A stretch of DNA of 64,000 bases from the NCBI GenBank assembly GCA_023055355.1, contig JALJCS010000053.1, positions 2,242,501-2,306,500 of the forward strand. Reading direction: 5' to 3'. Every line of letters begins with the position of its first letter. The first letter of the stretch is position 1. This stretch comes from Agelaius tricolor (lineage: Eukaryota; Chordata; Aves; Passeriformes; Icteridae). This document shows, piece by piece, positions 12,406-24,794 of this stretch. The position numbers and the translations under genes are program-made. The notes under the pieces are model-generated. The model did no database searches. It saw only the letters and a list, made by a program, of their open reading frames with translations, and was not told where the DNA came from.

Positions 12406-15400
12406 TAATGAACCCAATTCTGTTCATATTCCCTGTGTTTCTGTGTTTTGTTCTTCTGACAAAGAAAAAAAAAACCCGAAAAACATATAATTTGTGAAAA
12501 GAGATTTGAATTGTGGACAGATTGTATCCTGTAGGTGACATCCACCATCTCACTGAAACAGCAACAGCAGGCAGCAGAAATTTGACCTCCAGCTAAACAG
12601 ACCTTACCATACCCCAAGGGATGATGTGAAACACAGAAAGCACAGTCAGGAGCAAAATTTTTGCTGCTGGTACAGTCAGTGAAGACCTGACCACTTCTGT
12701 GTGGCAACTTCTCCTGCCTCATCTTGAGTATTCACCACTTCAAGCAGCTTCTCAGCAAAATGCAACCAGAAACTTCTTTTAGTTCTCCCTTCCCTTTTTC
12801 CTCTCCAGATGTAACTATTTAATATGTGTTTAACATGAGTGAGACGACAAATGCAAGAAGGGGTCAGACTGGCTAGAAGCAGAGATGTCAGAGACAGGAG
12901 GGCTCCCTGAAAGGCAGTGAACTTTCCCTGGGTGCTGGGATAAAGAATAGATGCAGTGATGCCTTGTAGACATCCTGGATTATGAGCACTATGGGGTCCA
13001 AATAAGTGGGCCTGAATTTTGTAGCCTTTTCTCCCTGTTTTCAGGTTTCCAGACATTGAAGAAAGCAGAGAAGAATAGGTAGGCTGATTTTAACTGAAGA
13101 TACAAAACATCCCATTATGTAATTCAGAAAACACAATGCATTTTAACTCTAACATTTTGCAGGGTTTATTTATTAATTCTTATTAACTAATTTCCTTGAG
13201 TTTACTTGGGGAAAAATTAAAAATGCTCAATAACTTCAGAAAGGCAGCCAATGAACACAAGGCTGCTAATAAGTCTAAGGTACTTAATGGCCTCCATTAG
13301 CACAGTGTTTAACCATGCCATAATCCTTAATATTTATCATCACTGCTCCATTGTAAGTTAAGAAAATGCTCTTATCATCATTTTACAGAGAGGGGACAAA
13401 AGCTGAGGAGATAAAATGACTGCCCTCAGGTCACAGCAGAGCCTGTGGCAGAGCCAAGATTTATCTTTCTTCTGGACCAAATTTTTTTGGATTAGTCAAT
13501 AATCTCCACATAAAAAGGCTCAATGATACATATGTTTAGGTCCTGATTCTGTAGAAGCTCATTCATGGTAGTGTTAAGAAAAATTGTGTGTCTGACTCAG
13601 TCCCATTTAAAAATTCCTGCTGAATTTAAATCAATCTTGACAAGCTGGACTTAAGCAACTGGGGTGTGTTTTTCCCTCAGTCATTTAAATGGATTAATTA
13701 TGTAGCATGTAACATCCATCCCTTGACACACCATTAAATTCTGCCCTGCTCCAAGAGTCCACCCTGGTTCTGCCCTCACAGACCTCCCTGTCACTGCACA
13801 CCCTTGCTCTACTTTCACCTGTGGGCATTCTCTGCATTCAAAAAACCACTTTCTTCAATGTTTAAGAAATAGGAAGCAAGTCTTGCAATCCTCTTTGGGT
13901 AATGGGTAATATTTTTGTGTAGAGTTAATCATGTATTAATGACAGATTGTGTCCCAAGTATAAAGAAAGAGGATCTTCACAGTAAGCAGTACAGTTAGTT
14001 ACACTAACTCTAGGGTACTGGTGTATATCCAGAAATCCTCCTCTGCACTCTAATAGAGTCTCTGATAGCAAAACTCAGAGAGCACTAACATCCAAATAAA
14101 ATTATTGCTCCTCCAGGTAGTGGGACTGAAGTCCCACATTGTATGCACTCTCATAATTCATTGCAAAGCACTTCCCTGTATCCTCCACAAATGGGAGATT
14201 TTTTAAAAAATACTGTTACTCACAGAAAAGTCTCTGTTCTGCAAGTAAGCAAGCAAGAGGGCAACTCCACTTGGGAAAGGGGCATAAAGCTGTAAAAGAC
14301 AGAGATCAGTATTGGAAGAGGGAAGACACTGTGGGAAACAGAATTTTGATCAGCCTAGACTGAAGACTCCCCAGAATTTTTAACAGAGGAGCAAGAAACT
14401 TATGGAGAAAAGGATGATGCTGGAAAAATATCTGGTGTACCCTTTAGCTATACAACCTGTCCTGTAAGACAGGCACACAGCCACTGCAAAAATCTCCTTT
14501 TGCTGTGTGTTTTGTCACTATTTAAGTGATATTGCAAGTCCATATGAGTAAACTTGAAACCCCCCTAGTATTGCTGCTATTTATACATAAATAGGTAAAT
14601 TCTTTTAGCTTATCAGCCTTCCCACAGTCTACTCACAATATATCTTACAGCACCTTTAATGTGCACGACTGAAAACTGAAAAACTGTTCTTGCACACAAA
14701 TGGCAACATAAATTATGACTTTTTAGTTTCTCCTGAAAGAAGTCAAACCAGTATTTTGCACTTGGTGCTCCTTAGTGGATAGTCACCGAGATATCTATTG
14801 ATCCCTTTGCTGAGTTTATTTCCAGCAAATTTCAGTGGTTTTCACTTCTTTAAATGAAACTGCCACAGTTTCATGAGCACCACAAACCTGCACAAGCATT
14901 TTCAACCTTTGACACACATGCTGTGGCTCACAGTTCCACCCATTTTGATCATATTTCTGCCTCCCCCTTTGCCTGAACCCTAGTGACCCACTGTTATGCA
15001 AAACCTGAAACAATCTGGTGTGCTTTTTCTCAGTGAGGTGATGAGAGCATGACTCTTGGAACAGACGCAATGGAACATCCAACAGCCATGGCATCTGTGT
15101 GTCCTGAAATAATTCCCAAGTTACTGCTGAAAGGAATTATTAAGGTGTGCCTGTGCTCTCTACTGGATAATATCAGAAATATTGAACTATGAATCCCAGG
15201 CTGTTTTCCCCAGGGACGGGTCCAGGTGTCTTCTCCCTGTCATTCTACCTTGGAGATGGGAGCTCCAGTCTTGCAGCTGCAGCAGAGGGACATTAGAAGC
15301 ACAGCAAACTGGAACAAATCCCATTTATTATTAAATTCAAAGGCCCATTTCTGCCCATCTAAAAGCAGATCAAGACTCTATTTAAGAAGTACCATGTCTG

Positions 15401-17899
15401 TTTCCTGAAGTATCCTATAAGGATGAGGGCTCAGAAACTCATGTTGGATCAATACTTTTTACATGTGTTGGCTGTATTTATTTGTGGCCAGTTGATCTCT
15501 ACCTAGTAAACCAACCTTCAGCTCATAGTGCTTGTAACTGACATAAAGAAAAAAAATATTTCAGGTGTATTTTGTTTTCTTAAATAATCAAACTTCCTTC
15601 TGGCAGAAGAATTGCAGACTGCCAGAAAATAGTAGATTTGGATAATTTGAATTGAAACAGTTATTTTGCCAAGCCTTTTTACAGTATTCCCCCTGGTAAT
15701 TCTTCTCAGGGCTCCTGAAATAATCTATTCTGACAGACCTAGTACAATGTTCTAAGAAGGACCTATATTTTCACACAGTGGAGTGGTCAAGTAGTAAGGA
15801 AATGTTGAACATGCTTTCAGACAAACTTGTATTTACAAAGAACAAAGATGAAGACTGCCACTAACTAGAAGCCCATCTGATCCAGATGTGGCAGCAGCTG
15901 AAACTTCACACTGAGGTGTGAGGGTGGCAGCTGCTTGTTCCCCATTATCTGTTAATGGGAATTAGCAGGATGAGCCCTTCAGGGATCAACAAAAGCCTCC
16001 GTCTACAGCAGTTTGTGAAGCATCTGTTGTGTGCCATTTTATCACAACTGATTCAACTTTAAAGGTTTCACCTTCACACTTGTGCAGCACACCCAGGTCT
16101 GTGGAAAGAGAAGTGTATTGGACAGCAAAGGCTCCTGAAGACTGCAACGGCAGCAAATTAATGTTTGTAATGGATTATAAGGATCAGGCTGACTGCACAA
16201 TCTTTTATTATTGCCAAGAAACTGAATGCAGCAAATCCCCTACTTTTTATGAAAATACTGCAAAACAACAGGGACAAAAAAATAGACACAGGACTGTTCA
16301 TTGCAACATTATTTTGCTTAATGGAAGAGACAGAAAAAAAATGAACCTCTATTAGAATTCCACGTAGCGGTAAAACAAATACAAGTGAATGATTTCATTA
16401 TGCTGAATAACCATTTATTTTACACTGTCAGATTAAATATGAAATCCAATGCTCTTTCTACACTGCCACTCCTCAAGGTGTTTTCTCTCTCTCACCTTAC
16501 ATAACTGATTCTGACATCAGGTTTTTTATGCAACTGTGGCACACAGCAACCTTGTCTGCAGCAGCCCAGCACAGGATGTGGCTTTGTTATAGGAGTTGTG
16601 AAGTCCATTCAGTGTGCAGGCACAAGCTGGGCAGTGGAGGCAGAGAGGTTTATTAAGGCACACAGGCTTTTGAAACTGGAGCTGTGTAGAAATCAAAGCA
16701 GTCTCTGCAGAGCTTTTTACAAGTCCATTTCATGAACTTACTGTCTTATTTCACCATTTTAGCAATTAAGTATGGATTAGGTATGGCTAAAGAAAACATG
16801 CTCAGACCCAAATAAAAGGAGTTCATGTCTTCCTAAGGCACTTATTTCAGCAGAAGTTGTTTTGTTAGAGTAGCATGACCTCTAAAAGTACTGACATCTG
16901 GTTAAAAACTCTTTCAGTGTCTTTTTTTATATACTGGTCCTTGAAGAATGGCGAGGCGCTACACTGCAATAGCTTAATGTTACCTAAGAGCTCACCCACA
17001 TAAAGAATCCAGATTTCTCCAGCTCTAACTGTGCAGTTAAAGCAGTACAAGTCTCTTAATGGCAACAGACATAAAGGCATAAAAATGCTCTAACCAGTAC
17101 AACCTTTTCATGTGTAGAAAATAAAATAAGCAACAGTATGAAGCACCTTGATTACCCCAATCTATATGACTCAGTGCACTTTATACACTGCTCTAGCTTT
17201 TTCAGTTTAAAACAAAGTTTTTCAACCTTTTTCATGTAAGGACTTTTACTTTTCACCAGTGATTCTTATGTAATAAATTTAAGCCTACTTTCTTTGACAG
17301 GTAAGTACGATCCACGGATTGATCACAGGCTGAAACTGTCAGCCTGAAGGAAGGAGGGACATTTACCCACACTGTGTCTGTAACAGCCTGAGCCTTCTCT
17401 TACTCCACCACAAAGAGATGGGCTGCCTTGGGAGAGCCTCTTTACATCAGCTCTGTCTGAGGAAAGCTCAGGCTTTGATGCTGGAGAGGGACAGCACAGG
17501 TCTCCTCACTCTCTTCAGAGGTAATGAGTGCAGGGGTGGATGTCCCTACAAGCTTCAGGTGGCCAGCCAACACTGTGGGCACTTGCACAAGATTTTGTAC
17601 ACCTCAGAGAGGCAGGGAGATGAATGGACAAAGGAAAGATGCAGCAGCACAGGTGATGGAAACTGGAAAAAGCACAGTAGTGTCTTTTTAATCACTGACA
17701 GCAGAGGAAAAGCATTTCTCCCAGGGCTTGAAGAGAGAGGAAATGAATCCTCCTCTCTCTTGTGGAATCAAGTAATACCTGTGTTGCTATTAGCAAGAGA
17801 ATGTCTGTAAAAATCAATACTAAATATAAATTTTATTTACCTAGAAAATAGATCATAAAAGCTATGAAAAGGCTTATAATTTAGGGTCATGGGTTAGGG

Positions 17900-17995
17900 A
17901 CATGGGCTAGTGGTGGATTTGGCAGTGCTGGGTTAAGGGCTGCATTCATGATCTTAGGGGGCTTTTCCAACATCAATTATTTTGTGACTCAGCGT
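17900..17995 (+). mobile_element. CR1 LINE 3' fragment
   Basis: Sense-strand CR1 end: ATGGGCTAGTGGTGGATTTGGCAGTGCTGGG, then ATGATCTTAGGGGGCTTTTCCAACATCAATTATTTTGTGACTC, corresponding to the common 'ATGATCTTAAAGGTCTTTTCCAACC' CR1 terminus. About 90 bp, decayed. Confidence 0.85.
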
Positions 17996-18314
17996 CCTCT
18001 AGTACAACCCTGAATATCTGCTCACCTTCTTGCAATTTCTCTTTTTTGGCAAGTTGTATTTCATTACAATAATTTGCTTTCTTTATGAAATAATCATAAA
18101 AAGATTATTTTTCTCCTTTAACATTCTGATTCTATCCAATTATACTACATAACTGGACCTTAAACTAAGCCAAGAGCAGAAGGGATTAATGTAGGACAAT
18201 TCTAAGGAGCTGTTGTTACTGGTTTTGTGACAGCACAAACCTTGTTATGTAGCAGAATTGAAAGAGATGTGATCTATTTAAGAAGAACCCAGTTATGATG
18301 AGATATATGCTAGA

Positions 18315-18361
18315 TTTTTTTTGGGTTTTTTTTTTTGTTTTTGTTTTTTTTTTTTTTTTTT
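18315..18361 (+). repeat. Poly-T tract, interrupted, about 47 bp
   Basis: Runs of T broken by GGG and single G bases. The longest homopolymer-rich tract in the window. It could be the A-tail of a minus-strand retroposed sequence, but no such sequence was recognised beside it. Confidence 0.85.
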
Positions 18362-18430
18362 CTTAATATAAGGGACGTACTGATGCAGAAGACTATTAAA
18401 TTCTGAGCTTGATTCAAAGTAGATTTTGAA

Positions 18431-18480
18431 GGCTTATCAGCAGGGGGCATTAATGCGACATTAAATTCCAAATGCCACAC
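18431..18480 (+). repeat. Dispersed 50-bp element, copy 1, with CTCF-like core
   Basis: It contains CAGCAGGGGGCATTAATGC and, 10 bases on, TTCCAAATGCCACAC. It aligns without gaps to 20200-20249 at 39 of 50 positions (my hand count), with similarity ending sharply on both sides. CAGCAGGGGGC fits the core of the CTCF motif, though the following bases (ATTA) are not the best match. Confidence 0.6.
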
Positions 18481-20084
18481 TACCAAACATCCATGCAGAG
18501 CCCAAAATGTTTTATGGTTTTAATATATTTGTGGGTTTCCCTGTATTTTTCACAACATCATCTCATTTTTTTAAATATAGCTGGAATTTCAGGTCATTTG
18601 GTGATAATAGTAATTTGGTTAATAATCTACTGTGGTTTTCATCCTGACTTTTAAAAGAAGTCTTTGTCCCTGGTTTGTGTAGTTTGAAAAAGGAGAAAAT
18701 TATTTTAAGACCAGAAAATTTGCAGCCAGCAGCTTCAAAGGGGATTATCATGACCAGGAAGAATAGGTGGCTTCATCCTTCTCAGTGAGTATTTGTTCAC
18801 AAGCATCAGTTGCTCTTTGACATCAGATCATGCATCCAGCATTTCCTTTCCATGTTTGCACTCTGACCTTACTACAGACCTGGAGAAAGGAGGTGTTTCC
18901 AGACGGCAATTTTAAATAGCAACATTTCTCCCCTCCACTGACTCTAAAATAAAAGCAACCCCAGTGATAATGTAATTCTTACTTAAAAAGTATAAATTCA
19001 AGAGTTCATGTCTGTAGGATTTTCTCTCTTGTTAGTTTTCCAACACTTACAAACAACAAAAAGAATATTTTTTCCCTTCCTAAACCTTATTGAAAGTGGT
19101 TTACAAAGGTTTTCTGACAGAAAGCTGATCTAGCTGTGAGCTGGAGACTGAAGGGGTCAGAGCTAAAAAGGAAGAGCTTTCCACTGCACTGGCTCTGCTC
19201 CTTGGTCTTTTACTCAGGGCTGGTTTCAGAACCTGGCACACTCTCACTCTGTTCACTAATAGCATGAAAGTTACTGAACCTGGTCTGACCTTCCTGGATT
19301 AAAATCTGTGTAATTTATATCAATCCACAGTCTGTCTGTACGTGTAGTGCAAAGAGACATAAATTTAAAAATTTTGACAGAAATTACATTAGTGAATTTT
19401 CTTTCCCACAATAAAAAGCTGGAAATTTAGCTTTTAAACTGAAGTTGAGATTTTCACATCACCACTTGATTGCAGGAATGGAATTTTTAAAGAGCATTAA
19501 GAAAAGTTTTAAATACAGAGTAAATTTGGGACTTCAGGCAACATTTGGAAGACATACACTTTAAAGATGGGGATCAGAAAGTTGCTTGACTGCTACAGTA
19601 GCAAACTACTCTGTAAAATCAGGTAGGTCTTGCTTTTAGGGCCAGACTCTCCAGCTTTGCCTCCTGTATCTGGGACATCATGGTACGTCCCACACTTTTT
19701 CTGTCCCTCAAACACATGTTCTGTATTTCATGTAATATCTTTTTCTTAGGTACATGCAGACCTTTGTTATGATAAAAATCAGTTTCCAAAAAACAATAGT
19801 GAAATGAAATGTGTTCCTCAAACAGCTGTATATATCCAGACATTCTGAACTTCCTGTGAAATCACTGGCTATCTTCTATGCATGAAAATCAGGACTCTTC
19901 TCTTGAAAAAATTGAGAACTACAATTTTCCTTTAAGACCCCAGAAAAATGGGGTCTGATACCCTTGCAGATAAATGATGATAAATGATAAAGAGTGAGAT
20001 TTCTACAAGGGGAAAAGAGAATTAAACAAATTAAACTTCCACCTGTCCAGGGGGAGAATATATCAGATTAAAAAAAATTGTATT

Positions 20085-20110
20085 TTTATTTAGCACCTTT
20101 ATTTAGCACC
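20085..20110 (+). repeat. 13-bp tandem duplication TTTATTTAGCACC
   Basis: Two exact adjacent copies of TTTATTTAGCACC. Confidence 0.85.
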
Positions 20111-20199
20111 TGAAGAATGTCATCACCATTACCAAGTGTTGTTAAAACCTCCAAGCCACAAGTATAGCATATTTATCTTCCCTTGAGCAGGTCCCGTGA

Positions 20200-20249
20200 A
20201 GCTTTTCAGCAGGTGGCATTAATGCTCTACCCAGTTCCAAATGGCACAC
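20200..20249 (+). repeat. Dispersed 50-bp element, copy 2, with CTCF-like core
   Basis: It contains CAGCAGGTGGCATTAATGC and then TTCCAAATGGCACAC, in the same order, spacing and orientation as the copy at 18431. The middle 9 bases are diverged while both flanking blocks are nearly identical. CAGCAGGTGGC again fits the CTCF core. Confidence 0.6.
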
Positions 20250-21493
20250 AGCCAGGAAACTGCTGTTTCCAGCACATAACACCTTAAAATGATCTACAAA
20301 TTCTGGTGGAGACTAAGTAATTTTCTTAACATAAAAGTCTTCATTAAAATGGCATCTGTTCAGAATGATTTTTTTTTTTTAGCAACAGAAGCAGAGCAGA
20401 GATATATTTTGACTACTCTGGTATTAAATTAAAAGAAATCAAGAGCATTTTGTTTCTTTCCTGTCCTGCCTGATCTGTCTCCTCATCTCTCCATCAAGAC
20501 ATCTGCAGAATCAGCTTTTTCAAATGAAGAGAACATCACTAGAATTTCAGGTGTGTACCAGCACCTGTAGTACAGCGCCTTTAATGACAAGAATAGGCAC
20601 TCAATGCAGCACTACACAGCTTTCCCCAAGTGGAAAGATTTGATGTTGAAGCTGAGAGAGAGAGCAAACTGGGAGATACTGAGGTGGAAAATACCTGTGA
20701 CCACTTGGGACTGACAGAAAATGAGTTACAGTCCCAGGACTGGTTGTCGTGCCTATCCAGCCTTTGCTAAAAACAAACAGTACAAAATGCTGGAATCATC
20801 TCCAGGACTTGTTAAAAGAGCTCTTACTGACTCCATGAAATCCAGCATCTAAAACTTCTGTACTTCAACAGAAGTTGTGAACAGCTTCATGTGAACAGCC
20901 ACTGCTAGAAACAGCTGCTTTGGAAGAGCTTGCTTGGTAGGAATATTTGGAACATTTTTTCACTGCTTCTTCTAAATGCAGGAGGAGTGCTTTCCACCTC
21001 ATGCCCACAATAAGGTTAGAACTTAGAAAATGTCTGCCAGGATGTTCTCAAAAAACTGGTGTCCAAATTGTGCTTAAAAGGATTCAGGGTTAGCTCCTCT
21101 AAACTATGCTCTGGTTCTACCTATTGGTCTGCTCCAGCCTCAGAAACACCCAAATTCATGAAACTTGCTCAAATACTTGCATATAGCAAAGTAATGAACA
21201 CTCCTAAAAAACTCAGAGCAAGTTCAAAGAATTTAATCAGAACTTGGTGCTGAATTTGCCCTTCTAACTTTGAACAAGGTGTGTTCTTCTGTGAAAGGCT
21301 GCCTTGAGTTTGATTCTTTCTGACAGCAGTTCTTAACCTGGACTACACTGACATGAGTCACCCAGTCCACAAGAAATAATGCAAAATCGTGTTATAATTC
21401 ATTGTCTGCCTAGTTTCAGTAACCAAAACCACAAAATAGCAGCTTATTTTGCTTTGAAGTACCACACTCATTCCATAAAAAACCATTGATTTG

Positions 21494-21534
21494 ATGGAAA
21501 TAAAATGCATGGCACACATGCATTTTATTTCCAT
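21494..21534. repeat. Perfect inverted repeat, 18-bp arms, 5-nt loop
   Basis: Left arm ATGGAAATAAAATGCATG (21494-21511), loop GCACA, right arm CATGCATTTTATTTCCAT (21517-21534). All 18 pairs are Watson-Crick. It would fold as a hairpin in RNA or extrude as a cruciform. No recognised transposon flanks it. The stem is shorter than a usual microRNA precursor. Confidence 0.9.
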
Positions 21535-24157
21535 GTATCTGTGTCCTCCAAAAATGCCCAATACAGGGACTGCTCTGGAAAGTTAAAAAGCTGCTTTTGG
21601 CTAGGACAGCTTCCAAGTTGCCCTGCAACCCTGATAATGGTTCACTGACTAACGGGGTTTTCACTGTACAAATGGCTCATAAAAGCTGTTAAATCCATCA
21701 TGAACTCTAAAGGCTTTTTAATCTAATGACTATTTTCACTTACATAGAGATGTCAGAACAATTTACTGTCCAAATGTTGAGAAGCAACAGATCCTGACAG
21801 GACACAGGATTCTGACACAACAGACTTACGCATCTTTTCAGTATGCTTTTCATGACTGCTCTCTGGTATCTTCACGTGGTACCTAAGCAAAACTGCTCAC
21901 AGGGAGATGCTGAGGTATATTTTGATTTCTATGATCTCTGAAAATTGAAGGGATTGACAGTGGTAGAATCAGGTGAAAATGAGAACTAGGATAAAGCAAA
22001 ATACGGAAGGAACAAAGATCTGCACAAAGTGAAAAGCACCAAAACACAACCCTTACTTTCCCTTTGCTTGTTCTCAGACTGCAGACTGGATACTAATAAT
22101 GGATTGGGTGACATTTTTAGCAATGTTCAAGGCAGAAGAAGTTGAGGACTTTTGCCCACTCTGACATGTAAACACTAAAGAGTGCAACAGCAGCGTTCAC
22201 TCTCTCATCCCAATGAATGGTTGTTTATTCTTATACTCTGTGCATCTTCCTTGTCCAGAGGATGATTCCCAGACTGCACCTTGAAAGAAAGGAGCTACCA
22301 ATTTTCCAGCTGCTCTATAACCCACAAGCCATTGCCTCATCTGCACATCATTGTTCCAGAAGACCAAAAAAGCTTTAAAAAAGATGTCCATCAGACAGAT
22401 CTAAAAGCGGCTGGGAAACAAAGGGGAAACTGTTTTCCTCTTCTGAGCATCTCTGCCTTGCAAGTTCAGGGAACATCTCTCCAGAGACAGAAACCTTATA
22501 ATAAATTCCTAGAGTGTGCATGGTTACAAAGAGCAGCTCCTCAGAGAGCTCCTCATTCTCTCACCTTCCTCATGCTGAAAGCACTTCCCAAATCTGCTCC
22601 CTTCTCACACATTTTTGGCAGTACTTTCATCTCTTTTGTTCTGGTCATCAGTCTGCCACTTGGGAGAGAGTCTCAGTAAGAAACCAAACCTGTCAGGTTT
22701 TTAAAACATGTCACTCTGAGCAATGCAAAAGTGAGAAAAAAGGAAGCCTAGTTCTAAAGCAAATCAGTACATAATCCACATAGGTTTTTAGTGCAAGTTG
22801 GAGAGCTGTGAGGTTTAGAAGAACAGCAGAAACTTCTTTTAGTTAGAAAATTCTATTCTTAGACAGAACAGAACTGTTTTTCTACCATACTTCTCAACCC
22901 AGAAAATCCCAGGGTAAACACAAAGCCTCAGAGAAGCCTAAATCTGAGACATTGTACATTCTGTGTCCCCTTTCTTGCTGCTTTTGAAAAACATGATCCT
23001 GTTTCCCTTGATTTTGAAAGGTGTTAACAGTCAACCTTTTCTTTGAAAGCTTCATTACCTATGGACATTCTTGGGGTTAGAAATGGGCAAGCAATTTCTC
23101 AGCAGTGGATGGCACACAGAGACAAGAGGCTGTGGTCAGCAGTGCTTCTGCAGCAGGGTCTCTCCCTCCACCAGCCATGTGGCAAAAATGAACACATTTT
23201 ATTGCTCTTTCCCTGTGACAGAACTACTGTTCTACTCTGAGGACTTGGACAGGCATTCATATCTTTTGTGTCCTTGCAATCAGAGTGCTTACAGGTGTGC
23301 ACCTGGACCTTACTTGTGTTCCTTTTCTTCAAAAATGACACTCAGGTCAAGCAGTTACAATAAATTGCAATATTTAATTCTTTGCCCTGCTGTAAAGTTA
23401 TTTTTTTGTTATTATTAATCACTTCTTCCAGCAGTCTCTCTAATATTCCACCTCGTCTTCCTATAGTGGCATGGCACTCTGACATGTTTAAGAATTTTTG
23501 TAACCCTCCTCTTTTCCCCATATGCATCAAAACCCTTTGTCTGATTTTTAAATGACTAATGTTTCACTGCTACCTGTTGAGGAAAGGAAGAAAAGGAAAG
23601 GCTGAGTAATTGTGTTTCAAAGCCAGCAGCTTTACAGAAGGCTGCAATTAATTATTACTAAGATATATTTTTAAATGCTTTGCTGGTGCAATGGAACATG
23701 AAAGGCCAAAAAAAGTTGATAAATGTTTAGTTCTAAGAGGAAAAAAAAATTCTTTTGCTATGAAAAATTCTGCTGATAGTTCAAGGTCATTAAAGAAAGA
23801 AAAGACTTATAAAGAAGATAAAAGGCTAGTATTCAAATAGCAGCTACCAACAAACACTTGGGTTTTCTCAGCTAAATCTGAGACAAGTCACGACTTCAGC
23901 CTGAAGGAAAAATCAAGGTAAAAAAGGTCATATGTAGATGCTGAGACCCTGACCCTCACCAAAAGAGTAAGTGTAGGCAAGTCACCGTTTCTTCATCTGC
24001 AAAAATAAAATACAGTTCCCCTTATAACCCATGTGCTACAGCAGTTATCTTCAGCATCAAGGAGGCATGGCAAACAAGGCAGCAGTTAAATGGAACCACC
24101 AGCTACAAGCAGCTGTGAAGAAGGTGCCAGACTGTGAAGGAATTGCTCCTGCTGGCA

Positions 24158-24500
24158 TGCACCTCTGGAGATCACCTAGATTGACTTCTGACTTGAAGCT
24201 GTGTCAGCTGGAGCAGGCAGTCCAAGTCCATGTCTAGTTGGGTGTTAAACATCTTCCAAGGACAGAGACTCCACAAGTTCTCTACATCAATCTGCCCTGG
24301 CGTTTCATCACCCTGAAAGGATGACAGGTTTTATTATGTTAAGTGCCTGTTGCAGCTTTTGCCCACTGCCTCTGATCCTTTCCTTGGGTATCACAGGGAG
24401 GAGTCTCTCTCTCATACTGGGGAACCCAGCACAGATGCATCCCAACAGCATGTATCTTACCAGCACTGAGCAGAGGAGATGATCCCTGCTGACCTGCTTA
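24158..24500 (-). mobile_element. Diverged CR1 LINE fragment
   Basis: Reverse-complement CR1. CTCTGGAGATCACCTAGATT is followed by CAGCTGGAGCAGGCAGTCCAAGTCCATG, CATCTTCCAAGGACAGAGACTCCAC and a degenerate TTTTGCCCACTGCCTCTGATCCTTTC. The block CAGCACTGAGCAGAGGAGATGATCCC resembles a more 5' part of CR1, which suggests an internal deletion in the copy. It is more diverged than the CR1 copy that follows at 24795, so the two are probably independent insertions. The right limit is uncertain. Confidence 0.75.
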
Positions 24501-24705
24501 AAACCCAATCTCCCTCCTTGCTGCCCCAGCCTGCCCTTCTTGAAAATACCTGTTTATCCAGGGTACTCCACTCATGGAGCTATGTCTCCATGTCACTGCG
24601 ACACCAGCAAAATCATACCCCTGCAAATGTATTCAGACCTCTAATACTTCTCGCTTTCTTGCCACAGCATGTACCTCAGTGCACAGACATGTCAGAGTGT
24701 GACCA

Positions 24706-24735
24706 TGCACTTGTTCCTGGCTTGGAACAAGTGCA
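24706..24735. repeat. Perfect inverted repeat, 12-bp arms, 6-nt loop
   Basis: TGCACTTGTTCC (24706-24717), loop TGGCTT, GGAACAAGTGCA (24724-24735). It lies in the roughly 300 bp of unassigned sequence between two CR1 fragments. It resembles a stem of a structured RNA or an intrinsic fold-back; no function is assigned. Confidence 0.75.
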
Positions 24736-24794
24736 GAAGTTGTCAAAGGTTGAGTGCAGCTCTGGTCTTGAGTGATCGCAGAAAAAACTCAGTT

